From assembly GCA_023150455.1 (NCBI GenBank), contig JAKLKW010000031.1, positions 1 through 47,796 on the forward strand: a stretch of 47,796 bases of DNA, in the 5' to 3' direction. Position numbers and translations under genes: made by a program. Below are positions 45,511 to 47,796 of the stretch, one piece after another (position 1 is the first letter of the stretch; each line of letters begins with the position of its first letter). The notes beneath the pieces are model-generated. The model did not search any database, was not told the origin of the DNA, and saw only the letters and a list, made by a program, of their open reading frames with translations. This stretch comes from Alphaproteobacteria bacterium. GTDB taxonomy: Bacteria > Pseudomonadota > Alphaproteobacteria > JAEULC01.

Positions 45511-46799
45511 GCCTGTTCGCCGCCCAGGCGCCGCGGCCGCTGGCCGACCGGCTGCGCCCCGAGCGTCTCGACCAGGTGGTCGGCCAGGGCCACCTGCTCG
45601 GGCCCGACGGCCCGATCGGGCTCATGGTCGCGCGCGGCAAGCTCGCCTCGATGATCCTCTGGGGGCCGCCGGGCTGCGGCAAGACCACGATCGCGCGGCT
45701 GCTCGCCGATATCGGCGGGCTCGAGTTCGAGCCGCTCTCGGCCGTGTTCTCCGGCGTGGCCGACCTGCGCAAGGTGTTCGATCGCGCCAAGGAGCGGCGG
45801 CAGATGGGGCGCGGCACCCTGCTGTTCGTCGACGAGATCCACCGCTTCAACCGCGCGCAGCAGGATGCATTCCTGCCCTATGTCGAGGACGGCACGGTCA
45901 CGCTGATCGGCGCCACGACCGAGAATCCGTCGTTCGAGCTCAATGGCGCGCTCCTGTCGCGCTGCCAGGTCTTCGTGCTGAACCGCCTCGACGACGCGGC
46001 GCTCGAGGAGATGCTCGAGAAGGCCGAGGCGGCGGAGGGCCGCAAGCTGCCGGTCGATGCCGCGGCGCACGCCGCGCTCAAGGCCATGGCCGACGGCGAC
46101 GGGCGCTACCTGCTCAACATGGCCGAGATGCTGTTCCAGCTGAAGCCGCAAGGCGTGCTCGACGCCCAGGCGCTGGCGCAGGTCGTGCAGAAGCGCATGC
46201 CGCTCTACGACAAGGCGCAGGAAGGCCACTACAACCTGATCAGCGCGCTGCACAAGTCGCTGCGCGGGTCCGACACCGACGCCGGCCTCTACTGGCTCGC
46301 GCGCATGCTGGCGGGCGGCGAGGACCCGCTCTATATCGCGCGCCGGCTGGTGCGGTTCGCGGTCGAGGACATCGGCCTCGCCGATCCGCAGGCCCTGGTG
46401 CAGGCGCTCGCCGCCTGGGACATGTACGAGCGCCTGGGCTCGCCCGAAGGCGAGCTGGCGCTTGCCCAGCTCGTCATCTACCTAGGCACGGCGCCGAAGT
46501 CGAACGCGGCCTACGTCGCCTTCGGCAAGGCACGCCGGCTGGCCAAGGAGACCGGCTCGCTGATGCCGCCCAAGCACATCCTCAACGCGCCGACGCGGCT
46601 GATGAAGGATCTGGGCTACGGCAGCGGCTACGAGTACGACCACGACACCGAGGAAGGCTTCTCCGGCCAGGACTACTTCCCCGACGGCATGGCGCGGGTC
46701 CGGCTCTACGAGCCGGTCGAGCGCGGCTTCGAGCGCGAGATCGCCAAGCGGCTGGAATACTGGGACCGGCTCCGGCAGAAGCGCCGCGAGCCCGAATAG
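45507..46799 (+). CDS. rarA: RarA/MgsA-family replication-associated AAA+ ATPase
   Basis: The protein has 430 residues. Walker A is WGPPGCGKTT (52-61), Walker B LLFVDEIHRFNRAQQDAFLP, sensor 1 IGATTENPSFELNGALLSRC. The C-terminal tetramerisation region has LHKSLRGSDTDAGLYWLARMLAGGEDPLYIARRLVRFAVEDIGLADP and PPKHILNAPTRLMK. RarA acts at stalled forks and gaps. The start is GTG at 45507, overlapping the protease stop. The longer upstream frame lies over the protease gene. Confidence 0.96.
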   Translation: MSLFAAQAPRPLADRLRPERLDQVVGQGHLLGPDGPIGLMVARGKLASMILWGPPGCGKTTIARLLADIGGLEFEPLSAVFSGVADLRKVFDRAKERRQMGRGTLLFVDEIHRFNRAQQDAFLPYVEDGTVTLIGATTENPSFELNGALLSRCQVFVLNRLDDAALEEMLEKAEAAEGRKLPVDAAAHAALKAMADGDGRYLLNMAEMLFQLKPQGVLDAQALAQVVQKRMPLYDKAQEGHYNLISALHKSLRGSDTDAGLYWLARMLAGGEDPLYIARRLVRFAVEDIGLADPQALVQALAAWDMYERLGSPEGELALAQLVIYLGTAPKSNAAYVAFGKARRLAKETGSLMPPKHILNAPTRLMKDLGYGSGYEYDHDTEEGFSGQDYFPDGMARVRLYEPVERGFEREIAKRLEYWDRLRQKRREPE

Positions 46800-46804
46800 C
46801 CCTG

Positions 46805-47119
46805 TCAGGCGGCCTTCGCCTGCGGCCTGCGCGGCTTCTGCACGATGCAGCCGTACCAGCCGAGGCCGCGATGGGTCGCGCAGCCCGGCGTGATCGCGAA
46901 GCTGACGGTGTTGCCGTCCTCGTCCTGGTGGGTGCCGCACGGCGCGCCGGCGGTGCGCAGGGGGAACGTCTCTTCCAGCACGCCGGCCGTTTCGGACGTC
47001 TGGATGCCGGTCACCTTCTGCTTGGTCAGCTCGCCGACCTGGCCGGACAGCCGGACGATCTGCTCCGGATCGGCGCTCCGCTCGTCCGCTGCCAGCCGCG
47101 CCACGACACCTGCCTGCAT
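46805..47119 (-). CDS. Hypothetical small protein
   Basis: The protein has 104 residues from ATG 47119. It has no signal or membrane segment. The N-terminal half is helical (RLAADERSADPEQIVRLSGQVGELTKQK). The C-terminal half has three Cys, in GAPCGTHQDEDGNTVSFAITPGCATHRG and WYGCIVQ, and a basic tail. I do not recognise a family. Third positions are GC-rich, so it looks coding. It converges with rarA with a 5-nt gap. Confidence 0.6.
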   Translation of the reverse strand: MQAGVVARLAADERSADPEQIVRLSGQVGELTKQKVTGIQTSETAGVLEETFPLRTAGAPCGTHQDEDGNTVSFAITPGCATHRGLGWYGCIVQKPRRPQAKAA

Positions 47120-47268
47120 GGCTAACCCGATCGACGGTGCTTCGTACCCGTCGGATTTCTCGGAGGGGGTGGGGGGGAGCTTGAAAATTGGTTTAATTCA
47201 CCGAGATACTCATACCAACAGTTGCCCGACAAACCGGCACGACGCTGCCGCTGAATTTGGCAAACGGC

Positions 47269-47316
47269 GAAAGCCCGTCACCGCAGGGGCTTTCCGCCCG
47301 GTTCGCCGCAGGGCGG
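47269..47316 (+). promoter_or_regulatory. Structured leader before crcB
   Basis: Two tandem hairpins lie 24-72 nt before the crcB ATG. GAAAGCCC (47269-47276) pairs with GGGCTTTC (47287-47294), and CCGCCC (47294-47299) pairs with GGGCGG (47311-47316). Many crcB genes carry a fluoride riboswitch, but I do not see its typical 5' GATG element, so I leave the function open. The 47120-47268 stretch is A/T-rich and probably holds the divergent promoters. Confidence 0.35.
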
Positions 47317-47340
47317 ACCTGATGCTAGAAATGGCATGGT

Positions 47341-47739
47341 ATGTGGACCTATTTCTGGATCGCCGTCGGGAGCGCCTTGGGCGGAGTCGCCCGCTATTGG
47401 TGCTCCGGGTTCGTCGCCGGCGGCATCGGCGAGACCTTTCCCTGGGGCACGCTGACGGTCAACGTGGTCGGCTCGTTCGTGATCGGCTTCTTCGCCACGC
47501 TGACCGCGCCCGACGGCCGCGTGTTCGTCGGCGGCACGGCGCGCCAGTTCGTCATGGCCGGCCTGTGCGGCGGCTACACGACCTTCTCGTCGTTCAGCAT
47601 CCAGACGCTGAACCTGATCCGCGACGGCGACATGCTGCGCGCCGGGGGCAACGTGCTGCTGTCCGTCGCGCTGTGCCTGCTGGCCGTCTGGCTCGGCCAT
47701 ATGGCGGCGGCGGCGCTCAACCAGATGAAGGGCGTCTGA
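47341..47739 (+). CDS. crcB: Fluoride channel CrcB/FluC
   Basis: The protein has 132 residues with four membrane segments. GGVARYWCSGF, GTLTVNVVGSFVIGFF, and GLCGGYTTFSSFSIQTL (the Phe-box and central Na+ site region) match the Fluc family. It works as an antiparallel dimer that lets fluoride leave the cell. The DUF190 gene starts 2 nt after the stop, a pairing that is common. Confidence 0.95.
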   Translation: MWTYFWIAVGSALGGVARYWCSGFVAGGIGETFPWGTLTVNVVGSFVIGFFATLTAPDGRVFVGGTARQFVMAGLCGGYTTFSSFSIQTLNLIRDGDMLRAGGNVLLSVALCLLAVWLGHMAAAALNQMKGV

Positions 47740-47741
47740 CC

Positions 47742-47796
47742 ATGCGGATCCCGCGCAATGCCGTGCTGCTGCGCATCTTCCTGGGCGAGGCCGACC
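47742..47796 (+). CDS. DUF190 family protein, first 18 codons (cut by window edge)
   Basis: The frame reads MRIPRNAVLLRIFLGEAD and then leaves the window. LLRIFLGEAD is the N-terminal pattern of DUF190 (PII-like fold) proteins, which often follow crcB. The start is 2 nt after the crcB stop, so the two are cotranscribed. Confidence 0.7.
   Translation, partial: MRIPRNAVLLRIFLGEAD

Noticed and set aside
47200-47340. Canonical fluoride riboswitch
   Set aside because: The 5' GATG element and conserved joining bases could not be found by eye, so only a structured leader is reported.

Overview
This is a high-GC bacterial chromosome segment with short intergenic gaps, most likely from an alphaproteobacterium. 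The evidence is the order of the S10-spc-alpha ribosomal block, the tRNA-Tyr/tRNA-Gly/tuf group beside rlmB, a thiosulfate-type ArsR regulator with a full Sox system, HspQ, and a TTAA-N7-TTAA (CtrA-type) site. I cannot name a genus. The sequence could be a draft or metagenome assembly, and two findings (the tuf junction and the broken rpmC) could be either biology or assembly artefacts.

Region 1 (1-12.9 kb) is mixed housekeeping and surface genes. It has a partial AsmA-family gene, an ornithine-type PLP decarboxylase behind a structured leader with a short ORF, and a TPR-GT41 (SPINDLY/OGT-like) glycosyltransferase. These are followed by an RTX calcium-binding protein, a second TPR protein with a GT9-like domain, a GST, an LprI-like protein, an EF-hand protein, an ICMT-like membrane methyltransferase, CmoA, PyrD with an unusual active-site Cys, and a PilZ protein.

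Region 2 (12.9-25.6 kb) is a sulfur-oxidation island. On the minus strand lie soxY-Z-B-C-D, then a Tat-exported DsrE-like protein, a cytochrome c and a GlcG/HbpS-like protein. soxA-X run divergently. Further on come a glutaredoxin/CcdA-like membrane fusion (possible SoxV substitute), an EncFtn-like ferritin, a methyltransferase, soxW, soxR and soxT. SoxAX loads thiosulfate on the SoxYZ carrier, SoxB hydrolyses sulfate off, and SoxCD oxidises the sulfane sulfur. SoxW and a membrane thiol carrier would keep SoxY reduced. Two near-identical palindromic sites, one in the soxY/soxA gap and one in the soxW/soxR gap, are probable SoxR operators. A relic of a cytochrome gene follows soxT.

Region 3 (25.6-28.4 kb) holds hspQ, tRNA-Thr, an SDR oxidoreductase, rlmB, tRNA-Tyr and tRNA-Gly.

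Region 4 (28.5-44 kb) is tuf followed directly by the ribosomal superoperon rpsJ to rplQ, with secY, adk and rpoA. rpmC (L29) carries an out-of-frame internal deletion that joins its start in frame to rpsQ. The usual secE-nusG-rpoBC-rpsL-rpsG-fusA block is missing around tuf.

Region 5 (44-47.8 kb) is an HtrA/Deg protease and rarA coupled to rplQ by short overlaps, a small unknown gene, crcB (fluoride channel), and the start of a DUF190 gene.
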